Origin: Diatrype stigma
Taxonomy: Eukaryota; Ascomycota; Sordariomycetes; Xylariales; Diatrypaceae
Direction of reading: 5' to 3'
Assembly: GCA_022225965.2 (NCBI GenBank)
Contig: JAKJXP020000153.1
Coordinates: forward strand, 1-64,000
DNA: 64,000 nt
The notes beneath the pieces are model-generated. The model ran no database searches. It had not been told where the DNA came from and saw only the letters and a list, made by a program, of their open reading frames with translations. Positions 33,733 to 46,880 of the stretch are shown piece by piece; position 1 is the stretch's first letter; each line of letters starts with the position of its first letter. The translations under genes were made by a program, and so were the position numbers.

Positions 33733-36700
33733 ATGGAGGCCGACCTGCTAGCATCCCAACCGCCCGGCCCGTCGCGGTCGATTCCGAGCCCGCGTCAACC
33801 GGCACGACGGGAGACCCCATCGAAAACTCAAAGGTCACCTTATATTGGTGGTCGCGAATCTAAATCCAGGCGCTCGCCACCACGCTTGACTCGACGCCAT
33901 ACCGACAAGGCTGATCCCGCTGGAGGCAGCGGTACTAGTAGTGGTTGTGCTTCCCCTGTCAGCACTCCTGTCAGCAGTTCAAAGCATTTGGTCCCGGCGG
34001 TGGAGAGGAGGCCGAGTGAGGCTACTGCCAACGCTCGAAAGGATGCCGAGTATGAAAAGGGAAACATTGTCCCGGACGGGGGCTCGGCAGGTCGGGAAGG
34101 TCGCCAGTTCACTGTAGCGAAGGTGGGCAACAACGGTCGCATATTCTTAAGGTAGGGTTTCTTGCTCTTTCTACCGCAAAGGTGTCCCATCAGGTGCTAG
34201 CCTTGTCCCCTCTCCAAACAGGCTTACGGACCCTTGCTTCTCTGGATGGTAGTTCCTTCATACTGACCATGCCATGTAGACCTTCTGTACGGCCACCAAA
34301 CCAGAGGTATCCTCAGCCAAACTTCGTCTTTCCGGCTACGCCACCCGGTACCGCAGGCTTGGAGACCTTCACTAATGGCAGGCAAAACGGCGATGGGGCG
34401 AGTGAGTTGACTAGCACCCGATTAACCCCATTAACGGACATGTCATCTCCCGGCCTGGCAATGACAAATGCCTATTTCGAGTCCAGGAGATCTTCAAGGC
34501 CTGCCGCTCACCGCCGTGCCATGTCCGACTCTACTGTTCATGATGGGGACACAGGCGCGTTCAAGATCGTCATATCGCAGCCACGCGATGAGCGGAGGTC
34601 AAAAACTGATGAAGATTTGAATCTTGATGGAAAGCCACTTCTGAATGTGTCAATTCCCTCTTGGAGGCTGGGCACTCCCCGGTTCACCCTGCGGGGGACA
34701 CCTTTACTACGTGGTTCGTCTTACGCTGGGACAGAAGATGTTCGATCCAGCAATGCTTCATTCTTTAGATCCTCACCGTTGGAGATGAACTCGCTCCACC
34801 CCGAATCATTCGCAGGTCCAAGACCCACTTCAGTCACCGTATCACAGTTCATGATGAACCCACCGAATTTACTCAGCCCCAATAGCCTTATCATGCCGCG
34901 TTTCCCAGTATCGCATTCGACGTCAAGGACAACATATCGCTCGACGGCCATGTCCGTCGAACCCGCCATGTTCGACTCGCTTACCTTTAGTCCAGACTGT
35001 GACGACCGCTCCATTGTGCGCTACACACCCATCACCGGTGTCGTCACCGCCGCCACGCCAGCTCGACTCGTCGCCGAAATCACCTCGCCCAATTTCCTTG
35101 ATTATGAGCTGATATCCGACTTCTTTCTCACTTTCCGTTCTTTTCTCGATACGCCGGATTTACTGCGTATGCTGATTGCCCGGCTTCAATGGGCTATCTC
35201 CCGTCATGATGAGATAGGTATGGTCGTGAGGGTGCGGACGTTTGTTGCCATCCGGCACTGGATACTCAACTATTTTGTGGACGACTTCGTGGTAGATTAC
35301 CATCTTCGGATCACATTCTGCAACCTGATCAATGACTTGGTCGAGGAAGTATCCCGGATCGAGGTTCCAGCGTGCCGTAAAGTCCAACTCAAGATCCTCG
35401 CTGAAATGAAGAGGTGCTGGAGACGTGTCTGCGCGTTGTATTGGGACGGGCCTGAATTTGATGCCTGTCTGGATGCAGAGATCCCTATTGCACCTGGGGG
35501 CATTGCTGGTCACCGCGATCCAAGTCTTGATCCAAGCTTTTGGGAATCCGATTCAGATAGACCGCCCCACTTGATGAACGTAGAGCTTCCTCAGAGAGAC
35601 TCACGCCCTGATCTGAGCTTTTACGCCGACGTGTCGAAAGCTGGACATCTCGATACGATATTACTTGGAGGTGAGCGGCCTGCTACACCGGAGGACCACG
35701 TCGATCTTGCGCGGGAGCAACAAGCGTCGCCAACAAGTACAGAAAGTATCGATGTGGTCTCCTGCTCCTTTCCGCTCAAGGCGCTGCGGATGGGTGCTTC
35801 ACGTCCTAATAAACCGGCTGGCGCACACCCAGTCGATCCTAGCTCTATTTATACCGGTGCTGATCCCATTGCTCCCACTCCACGGGCTTTGACTGGCAAA
35901 CGTGTACGAGCAGAGCCATCGCATAGGCGAAACGGCAGTCTCACGGACTCTCTTCGTGAACACAGCAAGACAACAGAAAAAATCCTCCACAAAAATGCCG
36001 AGTTATTGATGACATTTCCATACGCAGGCAGTCTAGTTCGGGGGAATCTTCTTCCCCCCAGTCAGCCCTTTGTAGACGTGGGTCCGCCTTATGGTGCGAC
36101 AGCTAAACGCAATACTACGATTTTCCAGCCCCTCCAACCTCAAGAGGACAAGGAGAAGGGGTCCGCATCGGCGATGTCGAGCCAAGGGATGCGAAAGCTC
36201 ATCGGCAGTGTTCGGAGGGCCGTAAGTAGCAGAGGTCAGGGTTCATCAGTGACTCAGGGAAATCTTCTCAACATTACGTCCATTGGTACCCGAGGCGTGA
36301 CAACGAATAGGTTACCAGGCACAGCCGTCGTGCCCCAAACAAAATCCCGCGCGGAAGGCGTGCGTCACCCTGTCCGCATTGACCTCCTCGGCGCCTCGGC
36401 CTCCGATGACTTCAAGAGAGCAGTCCAAGAAGATGCCGCTGCTGAGGCTGAGGCTGAGGTTGAGGCCAAGGCTGAAGCTAATCATAGCTCTATTAAAATC
36501 GGAAATGAGGATCTAGAGTATTCCGCAGCACACCTGGATTCTTCTTTTGACCTTCAGCTAGCTTCTACAGAAAGACCTACCAGTGATGCGGCGATTACAG
36601 CGGGAAGCAAGTCAATCGTTATTGTCGATGGGACAGCTCCTACCAATCGCCCAGCTATACCTGCTCTGCTACCAACGCCAAGCTCGCCCATGCCTGTTGA

Positions 36701-39290
36701 GGGACTTCCAGCCTCGCCTATGCCTACCGAAGCGTTCATGGACAGCTTCATGCCTGCCGGCAATGCAGATCCAACACCTCCCAACACTCCGCCAGGACTA
36801 GCGAAGCCAGGTGGTACTCCTCGGAGATCATCATTTATCCTTGGCCATCACCACAAAGAATCTGTTCCCTCTGACCCTCTTCCCCCCTTCATCCCCGACC
36901 TGGCTACCTTGGGTCCTCGTCGTCCGTCCGAAGACACAAGTTTTAATGCCAATTCACCTGTGGATGATGTGAAGCCACCGAACAAGCCACGGCCACCCCC
37001 TAGCTACATTATGCGGCACAACAGGCAGCCGTCGAGTCGTAGTTATCGATCTAAGGGGTCTATAATCCATAGGAGATGGGCATCGTTCCAGAGTGGTTTC
37101 GCCGTGGAGTCGACAGTCAAGAGCTTCGATGCCACCACGACTTGCTCGGAAGGCTCGATTAGATCAAATACGTGCAAACCGTCCCCACTGAGAGTCCTCC
37201 GCAGGATGCCGGGCGGTGACCTGAAAGGCGCCAAAAATGTAGCAGATCTGGATGCCGTCGCACTGCATAGGACACGGTCAGCCGGCTCCCTCACGACATA
37301 TTCCGAATCGATCAGAAGTTCCTACATACGTAGTCCTGTCCGCGGGTCTGGCGGCTTTGTCAATGTTGCTAACAGCGACTATTCACAAAACCATGCCGAA
37401 GTGTTGTCGCTTGGAGCTATTGCAGAGCAAGTGCCGAAGGAGCGGATGTCCCTCTTTAGCACCCATTCGTCGAAACCGGCACTACGGGCGTCGTTTGAAG
37501 CCGAGGCGCAGAAACTGGCGCAGATTCCTGATGACGATGATGACGGTGGTGTAGAGTCTGCCTTGCTCAAGCTGGAGGGGAGATTCCAGAGAAAGCCCCT
37601 GAAGCTTTCCATGGACTTGAGACAGATTACGCCCAAAGCTCTTGAAGAGGCTGCCATAAGCCCGATGTCAACAGTTGGGAGCGAACAAGGAAGGGACGAT
37701 AAGCAAAAACACCGTAATCTCCATGTAGCTCAGGACGATGTGGCTCTTGTATCTCCAGTCTCTGATACTCGTGCCGAGTCACACTGCAAGCTTCAGGTTC
37801 CTCGAGGATCGGAGATGGACTCATTCTTGTCGGATGCGTCGAGGGAGTCGTATGATTCCACTCCATTGCTAGAACGAGGGTTGACAGATGATGGTCACAG
37901 CAAGAGAGACACACAAGAATGGGCGGACCACTCTGTACTTCAGGGCCCCGATACGCCAGAGAATGAGATGGATGGAAGTGAGGCAAGCTCCTCGCTCCAT
38001 CCCTCATACGAGATTGTCAATCATTCACAGAGCATGGACAATATCCAGGTCGGTGAGACGATACCGAGGTCTCGCGACATCCCTTCTTTCTTGGATGTCG
38101 AGAGCGATGCTGAGACCGATCTGTCTTCCGAGTTGTCTGGTAGTATGATCGAGCTAGATGAATTCTCTCCAGACCCGATCCCTTCACCAAGGCAACCTCT
38201 AAATCACGAAGTGGGAACGCCTCGGAAGAACTCCACAGACGCTCGCGATATTGCGAGTGCTGGCTCTGACCAGCGACGGACGATAACGGCGAAGCCGGCT
38301 CCACGACCATCCTCAGCTGATACCCCTGCCCTCAAACCTCGCGAACCTCGAGTGTGGTCTCGGAAGCCTCTCCTACCAGCTCCTGATTCCACGCCTACCG
38401 TGGAAATGTACCATAATGTACTGGAAGGGTTCACGAACAGCCCTTCCACTTCGAATGGGGCTTTACGAAACGCACCACAGCCACAGGAAGACCCTCAGGA
38501 GAAACTGACTGTCCATCTACCGTTTGTCCTGGCCTTCGATTCGGAGGTCCTCGCCCAGCAATTCACTCTGATAGAGAAGGATGCTCTCAATGAGGTGGAC
38601 TGGAAGGAACTGATTGACATGCGATGGAAGAATGCCAATACCGATCCGCGCTCCTGGGTGGATTTTCTCCGCAATACTGATGCTCACGGCGTTGAAGTCG
38701 TCATCGCACGGTTCAATGTGATGGTGAAATGGGTTGTGTCGGAAATCGTGCTTACGCAAGACCAAGAGGAGCGAGCCCGTTGCGTCATCAAATTTCTCCA
38801 CATTGCAGCACATTGCAGGAGGTACCGCAACTTCGCAACGATGAGCCAAATTGCCATCGCGTTGACCTCGGCCGAAGTCGCTAGACTGTCCAGGACGTGG
38901 GCTATGATCCCCCCAGGGGACATGAGAACCATGTCGGACCTGGAGTCTCTGGTATCACCAACCAAGAACTTCTATAACCTGCGCGCAGAGATGGAAGGTG
39001 GTGGAAACTCGCCCGATATCGGATGCATTCCGTTCGTCGGCATCTACACGCATGATCTCCTCTTCAACTCGCAAAGGCCGTCGGAGATCGCGAGTTCACC
39101 ATCCACGCCCCCTTTAGTCAACTTTGAGCGTTGGCGTATCGCCGCTTCTGTAGTGAAGACTCTGCTGCGTCTACTTGAAGCAAGCACACTGTACCAATTC
39201 CAGCCGATCGAAGGCATCACTGAGCGCTGTCTCTGGATGACGGCGTTGAGCGATGACGAGATTAGGAAACACTCCGAGAGCCTCGAGTAG
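33733..39290 (+). CDS. LTE1: LTE1-like Ras guanine-nucleotide exchange factor
   Basis: Two exons: 33733-34151 and 34280-39290, 1809 aa. The junction (AG|GTAGGG ... CATGTAG|A) restores GRIFLRPSVRPPNQRYPQP, a segment I associate with LTE1 orthologues. A RasGEF N-terminal domain lies near 380-540 (IVRYTPITGVVTAATPARL ... FRSFLDTPDLLRML). A very long Ser/Pro/acidic middle has an AEAEAEVEAKAEA run. The catalytic RasGEF (Cdc25-type) domain ends the protein (about 1548-1809: LPFVLAFDSEVLAQQFTLIE ... CIPFVGIYTHDLLF ... LLRLLEAS). In yeast, Lte1 promotes mitotic exit at the cortex and depends on Ras binding; its exchange activity toward Tem1 has been disputed. The disordered middle offers many potential phosphosites. 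The gene stands alone, with about 8 kb of gene-poor DNA upstream. Confidence 0.93.
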
Positions 39291-40950
39291 TGTCATATAA
39301 TCACCATCTACATAATTAAGGACGCTCTCCCTCATTACGACTAGACGAATTACACCTTGTACATTATATACCCCGGTTCGGAATCATGGGAGCCGCTATG
39401 CCATCATCAGCGATGTTGATTTCGTCCAAAATCAATTAATCATCAGGCGCCAACTCACACTCGCACCTTCATGTCGTGTACCGATATGGCGGCTCACATA
39501 CCGTTTTTAAATCCGCACATTCTAAGACGACGTGAAATACGACTCAACAGACTCGAGTAGCAGCATGCATTGCACCAGCTTTTGATCTGCAGAGCTGGGC
39601 TTGCAACGTCATGGGCTTCTTATTTTCCCTTTGTATTTAAAATGATTTATTGGTTCGAATCCTATGTGGGATAGAACTCGCATCGACACCCGACAGAAGG
39701 TTCAAATCAAGGAGGAACCGAGGTAACACGCATTCGTTCACCATTGATGGAGTTTCAGCCTCTTAATCTTTTTCTTTTCTTATCATATATATATAATCTT
39801 GCTCGGCATGCACAGGACGAACAAGGCAGTCAGGTAGTGGACGGCGGGAAAAGGGTGTATTTTGACAGCGTGGGAAGGGGAAGGGGAAGGGGAAGGAGTG
39901 GAATCCTTACCAAGGTATTGACGGTAGAGTTTGGGGGGACGGGAAAGAGAGACGGGAAACGTGAACTCGGGAGGCGTTTTTTTTGGTAGGAAGTGTTCAA
40001 GATACCCCCGCCCGCTTGGCCATCAAAAATGGGTGGTGTAGTTATCGAACCACCTGTAACCAAGGGGAGCGTGTTGTTACAACCTGTGTCGAAGGGTTCT
40101 GCTAAGGTTTATTTCTGCGATGGGTTACCTTACTATAAATATGTTAAATAGCGTTCTGGAATGTTGTAAAGAAGCGCTTTATGGTGATCGCGATAATCTT
40201 GTGTTTACGTGTGCTGTGACTGACTGTTCTCTGGCCGTGCTGGCTTAATATAGAAGAAACGCTTCGCGCGGTCTCCGTGCGGATACTGTTTTCCTACTAC
40301 TTCGAGCGCATATGAGGGGTGAATTTTCTTGTTTTCCGGATGGATGGTGGGTGTCTTATTGAATGGTGCTCTTGTAGGATATATGGAGGTTGGTTGAGGG
40401 TATGCGCCACACGCCGTTGGTGCATGCTGGGGTTCCGAGCCTAATAACTATTCTCTGGCGAACTCGCCGTATCTAGGGACTTTTTCACATCACATAAACA
40501 TTCATCCTTAGGTTGTTCTTCAGAATCCGCCAGCCTAAAATCACTTCAGGGGTATATATATATATGTGTGCGTGTGGGTGGGTGTGCGCATGTATACATG
40601 CCCCAGGCCTCCCATATCATAATCGAACACGACATACTATCCATCCACTTTAAAATCCTTCCTGTATCCAGAGCCCATCGAACTACATATGCCCTGGGCT
40701 TGAGCGGATCATGCTTCGTATTCGCTGGTGGTGTCTTTCACGGATGGCCCGTCCATGCGTCAAAAACTCCGTGAACACGGAATGCCGCGATACTTTGGTT
40801 GCCTGCTCACATTGACAACCACATCTGCATTACGTCCAGGTGCGTCTCCGCACCCCTCCTTTTCCCCTTTCCCCCTTTCTTAGTTTTCTTTACCTTTCTG
40901 TTTTTCTTTTTCGTCCTTTCTTGAAACTCGTCCCATTGCCCGTTTCTCTC
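39291..40950. other. intergenic between convergent LTE1 and P450 genes
   Basis: 3' flanks of two convergent genes. It holds a GGAAGG microsatellite (39869-39898), a (TA)n/(TG)n stretch near 40553-40590 and T-rich DNA near 40860-40920. A GGTTCGAATCC near 39652 resembles a tRNA B box but no cloverleaf folds around it. No gene is supported. Confidence 0.6.
39869..39898. repeat. GGAAGG microsatellite
   Basis: Four to five GGAAGG units form a purine-only stretch within the 3' flank between LTE1 and the P450 gene. Confidence 0.8.
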
Positions 40951-42886
40951 TCAAAACGCACCCTCCTTCGCCCGGTACCGCAGGTACACGGGCTTCTTGG
41001 GCTTTTCGGACTGGATCTGGTTGCGGTGGACGAATTGCGGGACCTCGTTCGTCGGGTTCCCCGCCGCGTCCGACAGCTCGTAGTCGAACAGCGCGTTGAA
41101 GTACACCGTGATGATGGTGATCTCGAGCTTGGCGAACTTCATGCCCACTGTGATGAATAGTTAGCAAGTATCATGGGGGAGGGCGGGCAGGAGACGAAGG
41201 ATACAAGGAAGAATGCGGAAAGGAATGAAAGAGGAGGAAGAAGAATACGCACAGCAAGGATGCCGCCCCGACCCCCAGCCCACATATCCGTGGTGGACCT
41301 TCCGATCCTCGGCGCGGCCGTCGAGGTAGCGGCCCGGGTCGAAGCGATCGGGCTCCGCGTACATGGCCTCGTTCTTGCTGACGTCGTCCATGAGGTAGGC
41401 GGCGAAGGCGCCGTGCGGGATGACCTCGCCCGTCGCCCCGATCGGGATGTCGCGCCCCGACACGTTCTTCCGGAACCCCGTGCCCGGCAGCCCCAGCCGG
41501 ATCGACTCCCGCAGGCACAGGTCCACCGACGGGAACTCCGACTCCCAGTCCTCGATGGCGAGGCCCGAGAGGACGTCGGCGATGGATGCGGATGCGGAGG
41601 AGGAGGGGCGGTGCCGCGCGATCGACGCGTCGATATCCGCTTGCACTCGCGCCTTCCACTCCGCGTTCAGCGATAGGTGCACCTGGATCCACGCCGCGTG
41701 GATGCCGCTGTTGACTTGTCCGGCGAAGAGGGCGCCGATTTGGAACTGTTGGTTCAAGTCAGCATGAGATACGTGAGGAAGTTCTGAAAAGTATGTGTGC
41801 ACGGGCGGCGCGTTATATAAAACATACCGAGACGATCTCCTTGATGCCCACGCCCTGATCGATGAGGTACTGGAGGGCGTCGCTTCCCCGCTTTCCGGTC
41901 CGCCGGCGGCCGTCGACGATGCGCTTTATGACCATGGCGATGCGGGCGCCGGTCCAGAGGCGCCAGAGGTGGGCGGGGGCGGGGAACCAGGGCAGGACGA
42001 CCTTGAGGGTCGAGCCGCTCGTCTCGAAGCGCTCGAACAGCGCGAGCGTGTCGCCGAGCAGCGCCGGGTCCGCCGCGATGTCGTCCGCCCCCACCGTCCG
42101 CATCGTCAGCTGGTACACGATCCGGTACAGGCTGTCGAACGGGTTCGTCACTTGCCACGACGACGACGATGGCGACGGCGCGGAGGAGGCGAGGGTCTCG
42201 CACGCCCGCCGCGTGTCGCCCGTCAGCAGGTGCAGGTTCCGCACGAAGTTCTCCCGCTTGAGCATGCCCAGCAGGCTCTTCTGGAAGAAGGCCGAGAAGT
42301 TCGCCAGGTCGGTCTTGTTGACGGGCTGGCCCGTGAAGAGCTCGGAAAAGCTGTTGGGTCACGATTTGCACACATCAGTCAAGATTCTCGCATTTTTTCG
42401 GCCAGGTAGCTGAGCCTACTACTAGGCGGGCGTCTCATCCGTCCACAGAGGGCCGGCGGCACAGAGAAGAAAGAGGACGCTAAAGGGGGCGAGAGGGAGG
42501 ATTGGAGAGGGGTTGGATTAAATCATCCATCTTATATGTCCTACCTACCCTTCACTGAAACCCAGTTCTCGGTTCTCGAAGAAGACCTTGCGGCCCTCCG
42601 GGCCGGAGAGGCCGACGACCTGCTTCTTGCCGATGTAGAAGCTGAAGTTGCCGGTCGGGGAGTGCTTCATGGCGTTGCGGAAGAAGTCGCTGCGGGCCGA
42701 GTAGAACCGCAGCGCCCCGGCGATGGGCCAGTCCCCTTCCCTGAACCACTTGGGCGCGTTCTTCGGGATGCTCGGCCGCCAGAAGACTTGCACGGCCAGC
42801 GTGGCCAGGCCCGCTAACAATACTGCCCACACGCTCGCTGGCCAAGCCGATGGCGGCCTGAGGAGGAGCTCCGTGATGGCAGCCAT
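40951..42886 (-). CDS. cytochrome P450 monooxygenase-like protein
   Basis: Four exons: 42886-42549, 42350-41828, 41745-41253 and 41147-40951, 516 aa. Residues about 14-34 form an N-terminal membrane anchor (WAVLLAGLATLAVQVF), placing it in the ER membrane. Seen in order: a PxxPP-poor hinge (RPSIPKNAPKW), the I helix (FQIGALFAGQVNSGIHAAW, about 288-306), ExxR (E367-R370 in LCLRESIRL), EPDRFDPGRYL, and the heme loop GWGSGRHPC|LGMKFAKLE with ligand Cys451. The last intron splits the heme signature between C451 and L452, and splicing restores it exactly. The I helix lacks the usual AGxxT threonine. The substrate is unknown; no biosynthetic partners flank the gene, so it may act alone. The coding sequence is strongly GC-ending. 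Confidence 0.93.
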
Positions 42887-45774
42887 GTCTTTTCGTGACT
42901 TCCCGTCCTTTCTTTTCTTCTTTTCCTGACCTTCTTCGATCCGTGTTTGAAAGGGGCGCAGAACGGGGGCGGAGGATGGACTGGTTACACTTTGATAATA
43001 ATCAAGACAGGCGGAGCAGGGTGTATCACGTAGTTATATATTATAAAAGTTCGGGTTACCGAAACATGCCGAATAATAGATACTCTGCCAGCCTATAAAA
43101 GTTGCGCGACTATGCCGAGACGGGCAGCGAGTCCTTTTCAACGCAGCTCAGCTCGCCTCAGCTCTGGCTAACATTAGACATAGACAAGTAACTAACTGAG
43201 GTCTTGTCCAACTTGACCGGGCCCCTACATATTTATTTACTCGGGCTTTCTCCTCAGGACTGATAAGGGAACTGTCGCTGGCCCCCCTAGAACTGGCCCT
43301 AGCGCTGGCTAGGAACTTCGAAGGAATCAAGAAAGGACGGCCTCGACACGTCGTTACTTCGCAGGTGGATCAGGGGAGCACACTTCGTTGTTGCTGAAGG
43401 CGAAGGAAGCCAGATCTGACGAATCAGGCGGGCCGAGATGACCTGGATCAAATGTCGCTTGGAGGCGCGGTGCGACGGATGGCCCATAGTCCACGGCACA
43501 TGTGCCAAGACCATAAACGATCCCGGGAACTCAGAAGCCGTTCGGGCTAACGGCCTTGGGAAGGGATTGGCATTGACGTCGACTCGTCGAGAGCTCGGGT
43601 AAGGCAAGTAGGCCATCATCAAACTGTCGATTCGATCATCATCGGCTCTCTTTTGTAGATTGCAATGGCTACCTATGCATGCGTATACTCAATCCCGAGT
43701 TCTCATGTATCTCAAGATGGACAGACATCCCACCTGCCTTGTCAGGTCTCGCTTGCGGGAATGTGCCGGTGTAAGTATGTAGCTATCAAGCGTCACCTGC
43801 TCATGTCTTCTGGCCCCCCAGGGAACCCTCATCGTTGACACAGTTCGTTTCACGTATAGAATCCTCGCTGTGATACTTCAACTTGCCACCGATGCCTACC
43901 TGGGAATGGTCGCGATCTCTTCCCCGCCGACGTGCATATGAACCTGTAGATATAAGCTTTGTTTCGTGCTTTCTTTCAACGTTGACTGGTTGATTGACCT
44001 GTCAGTACAACGAGCTATTGCAGCAAGGGACAATCTTGGAAGCTTGCAAACGCGAGCCCCTCCTTTCGTGCTCTTATTCGTATAACATAGAGGTGATACG
44101 GCATGCGCACAGCATGAATCCAGAATAGACGCTCCTCACCACACAATGTGAGGCGGTGGCGGTGGAGGTGTCATCTATAATTTATTTATGATTTATTCGA
44201 TGCGTTTTTCCCGTGACTGGAATCTATATACATACCTAAGTAATCGCCCCCCTGCCCTCCTTCCCTCTACCAGTAGACAACTGCATTAGGTATACCAGTA
44301 AATGTACCAGTAACGAGTCAAATCATTGACCTCAAAGGCTCCGAACCAATCGCTTAATTAGTTCCCGCTATCCAAAAACGCCTCAAACGTGAAGACGTCA
44401 CATTAGATACTTACAAACTCCCCAGTTTAATCTCCACGGCAGGAGTTGCACCACAAAAGAACCCCGGTCCTGCATATTGCAAGCATCTATGCATCGTTAT
44501 AGAAAACTCATAACAGATCGAGCTCGGACAGGGATTTGCTGATCGGATACTTACGTAGTAAACAGTGACTTGCTCTGTGCCGTATCCTATCATTTCCGAG
44601 TTAGGTGTATGTCGCACGGACTCGAATTCGAACTCGACCGAGACCCCGGACCCCCGGCCTCAACTTTATCAACCTCGGACGGTCTCCGAGATCCGGAGTT
44701 CTTGGCGATCTTGGCGATCATGATCCGGAACCGTGTGGGTATACGTGAAACTTCGAAGCAGTCGAGCGCTGTTCGTACTATTACGACTCGTCCTTCTGCA
44801 CATTGCTATTGCTTCATTCGGGGATGGAGGCATACCTCTGCCCCGCTTCCCGGAAAGTTCCCTGCGATTGTAGGCCTGGCCTTGATCTCCCTTGCATTTC
44901 TCCCCCTATGGTCTCCGGCCCCATCCCGTGCCTAAACGGAGGCGGTATCGTCACCACCCACCTGAGGAAGAGAGGCCCGGATATCGGAGCCATGATTGCC
45001 TACTCGCCTATCTATCCGAAGTGAAGGTACAGCTGCAAATGTGAGGGACTGTCCTGGACGATATCGACGAGACCATGGGGGGGGGGTTGCATTGCAGGGG
45101 TGGGCGCTTTCTCGGGTTCACCCAGTACGCTCAGTTGAACGGTACAGAGAAGGTGGGATACAGTCGTAGCCCAGAAGGCTCAAACGCATGATTAGATCCT
45201 ATACGTCTTCTGGTTTCCTACTCCCTGATTGGCGTTATATGTAGCTGGACAGGAATTTTAACCACGAAATACTAGGGATCATGGCCGTGAAGTATTAGGA
45301 CTACAACTTATAGCTAGCGGTCATTGTACGGCAGGCAAGGAAGATGTCTACGAGATGATCACAACTACGAGGCGGATAGGCGTAACACACAGACACAGGT
45401 GAGCGTTTTGGTATTTAGTTCTATGACAGCCATATACGGTAGTCACAGGCGGAATAACGATTAAGTCCACTCCTTTGACTGCACAGGGCATTCCCCGTCC
45501 CCAGATGACCAATGCCAACGCCTATGGACAAAACTAGTTCTGGTATCTTTCCCTCATTAGTGCTGTCAAGTTGACCTGAAACTGCCAGAAGAAAAACGGC
45601 ACTGCCATGAAAAATGTCGTCTTTTCGTATTGCAACTGATGGGCTTGTGTTTAGTGGTGGTGGTGGTATAAAATTTTACCACTGAGGCTCACCACGTGCT
45701 CCAAAGTCGTTCGTAGACGCACCCCATTCTCCCTGAGGCTGCTGAGAGGGTTCATCCCGAGCACTGGCCGGGTT
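42887..45774. other. intergenic, about 2.9 kb without a gene
   Basis: The left end is the P450 promoter; the right end is the 3' flank of S0. The ORF at 44570-44935 (121 codons) and its neighbours look random. A G10 run lies near 45077. The last 99 nt (45676-45774) are the in-frame S0 extension described separately. Confidence 0.55.
45676..45774 (-). other. in-frame open extension after the S0 stop codon
   Basis: Directly after the TAG at 45777-45775 the same frame stays open for 32 codons and ends at TAA (45678-45676). The extension contains EWGASTNDFGARGEPQW, which resembles the annotated C-terminus [12 protein letters not shown]. It may reflect duplication of the terminal coding segment, stop-codon readthrough, or an alternative terminal splice form. 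I found no good donor/acceptor pair in phase, so splicing is weakly supported. Confidence 0.5.
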
Positions 45775-46880
45775 CTACCACTGGCTATCCTTAGCATCGG
45801 TAGCACCCCACTCAGCCGTGGGAGGAGCGGCGGCAGCGTTGCCCCACTCATCAGCCTGGCCATCCCAGCCAGCAACGCCAGCCGGGGCAGTGGTAGCGGC
45901 AGCGAAGCCAGCAGGGGCGGCCTCCCAGTCGCCACCACCGGAGGTAACGAATCCGGTCTCGATGGCGGCAGGGCCAGCTTCCTCAGCACCGGGGACCTTC
46001 TCCTCCTCGACCTTCTCCTCAGCCTCGGCCTCAGGGTCGCGGTCTACAATCACATTAGTTACTGATCACCTATAGAAATGTAGTCACTCAAGTGCGGCCA
46101 ACATACAGAAGTACAGATCGGGCATGACATCCCAAGGAGTGTCACGGCTGGCGATGGTGCCACGGATGCGGAGGACCTCGCGGGCCAGCTGCCACCAGAC
46201 GGTACCAATAGCATGGCGACCCTTGTTGTTGGTAGGGATGGCAACGTCGACGAACTCGGTAGGGGAGTCGGTGTCGCAGAGGGCGATGACGGGGATGTTG
46301 ACGTAAGAAGCCTCCTTGATGGCCTGGGCATCCGTGCGAGGGTCGGTAACGATGATCAGACGGGGCTCCTTGAAAGACCGGGTGATGTAGTTCGTGAAGG
46401 AACCGGGGGTGAAGCGACCGGCGATGGCAACGGCACCAGTGTGGGCGGCGAACTTGAGGACAGCACGCTGGCCATAGGGACGGGCAGAGATGACACAGAT
46501 ATCGGCGGGGTTGTCAATGGCGGCGATAACGCGGGCAGCGAGAACGATCTTCTCCCTACGAAGCAAGGTGAGTTAGTACCATGCTGGAAATAAAGAGGAG
46601 CAAGCAACCACGCCAGCCGCATGGGCATGTGTCGCATGTGTTGCGCAACCGAATTGTCTCTTTGCTGGATGCCGGAGCGAATAGTATGTAGCACACGTAT
46701 TAGAACTTACCAGGTCTTGCCGATGTTGATGACATTGACACCGTCGGCTCTGGTCTTCCAGAGGTAAGGCTCCATGTGAACCTGCAAGTTCTTGGATCCG
46801 AGGTGGGCTTGCGAGGCCAGGAGCATCTCGATGTCCTGGGACGTCGCATTGAAGACGGGCGGGAAAGTTGCGGGCGCCAT
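45775..46880 (-). CDS. RPS0: 40S ribosomal protein S0 (uS2)
   Basis: Three exons: 46880-46711, 46555-46107 and 46043-45775, 295 aa. The start [20 protein letters not shown] lies in a strong ATCACCATGG context. The uS2 core is plain: [87 protein letters not shown]. The acidic, Trp/Ala-rich tail ends DSQW. The protein sits on the solvent side of the small subunit and is needed for late 18S rRNA maturation. Introns use GTAAGT and GTATGT donors with CTAAC/CTAAT branches. The gene is transcribed divergently from mitochondrial uS15m across 759 bp. The leader is pyrimidine-rich, and TTCTTGCCTAG before the start may be a leader-intron acceptor. The in-frame extension past the stop is listed separately. 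Confidence 0.97.

Noticed and set aside
39601..39690. Possible tRNA around GGTTCGAATCC
   Set aside because: No 5' acceptor strand complementary to the 3' side and no D or anticodon arm could be matched.
45651..45989. Alternative frame ending in a poly-His stretch at the RPS0 3' end
   Set aside because: It would need a 37-nt intron in the wrong phase; the His run is a simple GTG/CAC repeat in the 3' flank.
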